In this document: in pieces, positions 61,521 to 64,000 of the stretch
Numbering within the stretch: position 1 is the first letter of the stretch
Layout of the letters: the number at the start of each line of letters is the position of its first letter
Assembly (NCBI GenBank): GCA_963989245.1
Contig: OZ022351.1
Span: 26,171,008-26,235,007 of the forward strand
DNA: 64,000 nt
From: Nansenia antarctica
Lineage: Eukaryota; Chordata; Actinopteri; Argentiniformes; Microstomatidae
Direction of reading: 5' to 3'
Notes under the pieces: generated by a model
Databases searched by the model: none
What the model was told of the DNA's origin: nothing
What the model saw: the letters and a program-made list of their open reading frames with translations, nothing else
Program-made: the position numbers and the translations under genes

Positions 61521-61721
61521 AGGCCAATGCACACGGCGTGCGATTTTGTCGCACGACAACATTTGATTCTCAATTCACACCACCGAAGTGTGTGGGTGTG
61601 AATGGAGAATCGAATGTTGTCGTGCGGCAAAATCGCATCGCACGCCGTGTGCATTGTCTCATTCAAAACAATGGAATTGAATTCGGCGGTGCAACAAAAT
61701 CGCCGCCGTGTGCATTGGCCT
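61521..61721. mobile_element. Palindromic MITE, copy B
   Basis: Equivalent of 22175-22375, again flanked by TAT. Confidence 0.85.
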
Positions 61722-62506
61722 TATGTCTACAAGTCAAGTCTCCCTTACCAGTAGCCTAAGGCAGAGGAGAACAGTGAATTCAATCCACACGTTATAAGTA
61801 TTTAGTGATCGTTAAACTTTATTAGGCCTATATTGAGTGGGTACTTTAAAAGTTGAGTGTTATGAGAAAAAAAAAAGAAAACCAAATATTGTTGACACAA
61901 TAAGTTTCACTTTAATTTTCTGTGACTAGTTTATCCCTAGACTGGCTTGCGTCACAAATGTTCCTTATCATGTGTCACGCCCCACCCCCATCCTGTGAAA
62001 GATATTATTGGTCCCCCACAATATATCCAGGCATGAAAACAGGTCGGGGTGAAAAAGGTGAGAAGGATATGAGACCCGGATCCTGCTAGGGCAGTCGGAG
62101 ACTGAGAGCCAAAAAAGATTATTGGGGTACCAGAAAGAGACACATCATACATGCGGGCTCACAAAAGCTCTCCCTCTCACTCTCCCTCACTCTCACACAC
62201 ACTCCAATAGGCTACGAGACCAGTGGCGTCATTTCAGCAAAAGCCACGATATGGCATGGTACCGAATGGGGGGGAAGGTGGATTTTTTTCCTCCAAATCA
62301 GTTATGCAATAGTCAATTTTAGTGAGTTGTTTCTGTACAAAAACGAAAATATGAATGTATAATTAAGTGCAAATAAAGTATATTTACATGTTCACATGTA
62401 AACATACACATATGTTGTATAAGAAACTAGACTGACAACTTCTCATGAAATGCGCAACAGTGCAGCTTTAATATAAGCTAGTACAGTGTTTCCCAAAATG
62501 TGGGGC

Positions 62507-62849
62507 GTGGGGGGTACTGCAGGGGGGGCGCAATTAAAAAATTAAAAAAATTAAAAATAATAATATATATACTGTATATATATTTGATGACGCCCTTAGT
62601 CTGTGTACTACGGTAGCAGTCGCACTGTTATTCTGTTCTTGTATGAAGGTACGTCCTAATGTGACTACGTTGTCACTACGTTGACTGTCGAGTCTGTTGT
62701 CAGTCTGTGAATAAACTTACCGGAGGAGACATGCTGAAGAGAATACCGAGTCTGCTTTACTTATTGTTCATACGCGATTCATGTGCACCCAAGCTCAACA
62801 CATATATACCATATATCTGCCATATATCATACTTCCGTTATATATCGAA
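62507..62849. other. Unidentified; possible LTR-like fragment
   Basis: Beyond the duplication edge. G-run and AT-rich start, then 'GTCTGTGAATAAACTTACCG' and GAGGAGACATGCTGAAGAGA, reminiscent of the R/U5 part of an LTR, but no paired LTR or primer-binding site is seen. Low confidence. Confidence 0.2.
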
Positions 62850-63150
62850 AAATATGATGATAAATACATATAAAACGGAGGTATGATATATATGGCAGTC
62901 TCACACGCCTGTCACGTCTCCAGTACATTAGAACTTCGCATCCTTTGATACATATGGCGGGATGTAAGGATCTTGTAACTTTGCAAACAATGGCAAAATT
63001 GAAATAGTTTACTCTATGTTCAACTGCCGCGGCGAAGTTACAGATCCTTACATCCCGTCATATGTATCAAAGGATGCAAAGTTCTAATGTACTGGAGACG
63101 TGACAGGCGCGTGAGACTGCCATATGTGGCGTTTTATTTATCATCATATT
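62850..63150. mobile_element. Foldback (palindromic) element
   Basis: Arms of about 90 bp (62891-62980 and 63036-63126) are almost exact inverted copies ('GCATCCTTTGATACATATGG' and complement), with outer arms at 62850-62880 and 63129-63150 (AATATGATGATAAAT and complement). The loop is about 55 bp. No coding capacity; a MITE-like foldback. Confidence 0.88.
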
Positions 63151-63339
63151 GGGGTCCACTTGGACAAGTGGACCACTTGGACAAGTGGACTTCCTCCTGC
63201 AGTTGTCCGATGGACAAGTCAAAACAAAAAAACAAATCAATATGTATTAATATCTGCAAACATTAATTCCTCCTTCCGATCTGAATAGTAAAAAAAAATA
63301 GCAAGCAAAGCGATGCCGCGCCTCATTCTCGCTGTTTCA
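63151..63339. other. Short CACTTGGACAAGTGGAC repeats, no gene
   Basis: Three copies of a self-complementary 'CCACTTGGACAAGTGG' motif at 63155-63190. The rest is unrecognised. Confidence 0.6.
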
Positions 63340-63775
63340 GTCTCAAGGACAAACAGACTGAAGCACAGCTTCTACCCCAGGGCCATCCAGGCCCTGAACA
63401 CAGCAAAGACCTAGGTTCTGGGCCCTGGACAGTCTGGACGGATTGATGGCAGCTGCTGGACTGAAAAATCAGGTGTAGTGCTGAGGCACAAATATGTACA
63501 TTTCTAGCCTGCAAACTGCGACACTTCAAATGTGCAATAACACTATGTGCAATATGACAACCCTAGTCGTCTATCTGTACAGTATAGTATAGTGGATAGT
63601 GTACATAGCCTTTATTTATGTAAACCAGCTCCTTCCCTTCTTTTTTTGTTTGTTTTGTTTTTAGTTTTTTTTTCTTTCCTAGCACCAGGGGAGCCACCCC
63701 TCCTAAATTTCGTTGTTTGGTACCTGTACTATAGCAATGACAATAAAGACCATTCATTCATTCATTCATTATCGT
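63340..63775 (+). mobile_element. L2-like LINE 3' end
   Basis: Plus strand. C-terminal residues RTNRLKHSFYPRAIQALNTA followed by KT-stop, then the 3' UTR and (ATTC)n tail (63754-63775). Strongly 5'-truncated; same family as 3781-4984. Confidence 0.9.
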
Positions 63776-63777
63776 CA

Positions 63778-63910
63778 TAGTTCGTAAATTCGCTCAGAGC
63801 GACAGAGCGCACACTGCGTTCAACGTCATAAAGAGACCAAGTAATTTGATTGGACAAAAGGCATTCCATGAGTGCTGATCATATTCCAGAGCGAGTTTAC
63901 GAACGCAGCC
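63778..63910. mobile_element. MITE, GGCTGCGTTCGTAAATTCGC family
   Basis: Left end degraded by the adjacent LINE tail (TAGTTCGTAAATTCGC); right end GTTTACGAACGCAGCC intact; interior 'TTCAACGTCATAAAGAGACC'. Confidence 0.82.
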
Positions 63911-64000
63911 ATAGTGTTGTAGGTCTCCTGTCACTAGTGCCATTCACGTGAACATGCGCATATTCGCTTCTTCTCAATGCCGTTTATTTTCATGTAGTTC

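Larger units (their letters stand above)
52969..62506 (+). repeat. Segmental duplication, copy B (about 9.5 kb)
   Basis: Direct copy of 11446-23165. B-specific segments: 53467-53600, 54607-54743 (LINE 3' end), 54952-55665 (including a SINE) and 59677-60140 (hAT MITE). B lacks A's 13235-14633, 17733-18607 and 19297-20309. The right edge lies at CAGTGTTTCCCAAAATGTGG-GGCG, after which B and A diverge. Confidence 0.95.

Noticed and set aside
62587..62800. Solo LTR
   Set aside because: A TG...CA-like interval and an R/U5-like segment are suggestive, but no matching target-site duplication or second LTR could be found.

Overview
The window looks like teleost fish nuclear DNA. It has short exons bounded by GT/AG splice sites, long non-coding stretches, very dense microsatellites (CT/GA, GT/CA), L2-like LINE tails, tRNA-derived SINEs ending in the fish-type 'GTCGCTTTGG...GCGTCTGCTAAATG' tail, and many hAT, Tc1, piggyBac-like and palindromic MITE insertions. 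No bacterial-type gene organisation is present. The species cannot be fixed from sequence alone; the extreme simple-repeat density is reminiscent of gadiform or clupeiform genomes (inference).

Layout. 1-11 kb: a short possible terminal exon (227-283), two LINE fragments, a B-box zinc-finger exon (6705-6923), a hAT-like element, and the last exon of large1 (8564-8763) with a microsatellite-rich 3' UTR. 11.4-23.2 kb: copy A of a large direct segmental duplication. It carries at least five minus-strand exons of one unidentified gene ('gene D'). 23.2-31 kb: a Tc1-like remnant, a transposon-derived ORF, a nested palindromic MITE, a duplicated first exon plus promoter, a THAP-domain remnant, and the last two exons of an abcf2-like gene (29045-29581), one of them cut by a repeat.

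31.2-45.8 kb: a minus-strand gene whose twelve recognisable exons all join in compatible splice phase. They encode a basic N-terminus, a Lys/Glu- and Asn/Asp-rich linker, the first half of an HP1-type chromoshadow domain, and then a leucine-rich-repeat protein of the AMN1/FBXL-like type. The introns are packed with transposons. At least three of its exon-intron junctions have seeded tandem arrays in which each unit carries a copy of the splice donor.

46-52.9 kb: a minisatellite of acceptor-like units, a 96-bp coiled-coil exon of TRIM type, an unidentified terminal exon (minus), a 2-kb hAT element with a perfect 8-bp target-site duplication, and SINE and LINE tails. 52.97-62.5 kb: copy B of the segmental duplication, in the same orientation as copy A, about 41.5 kb away. 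It contains the same gene D exons with in-frame differences, large internal deletions, and a hAT MITE whose empty site is preserved in copy A. 62.5-64 kb: a foldback element, an L2-like LINE 3' end and a MITE.

Apart from large1, abcf2 and the HP1-type chromoshadow exon, gene names are not given because the sequence did not let me recognise them. Most long reading frames in the window are artefacts of simple repeats.
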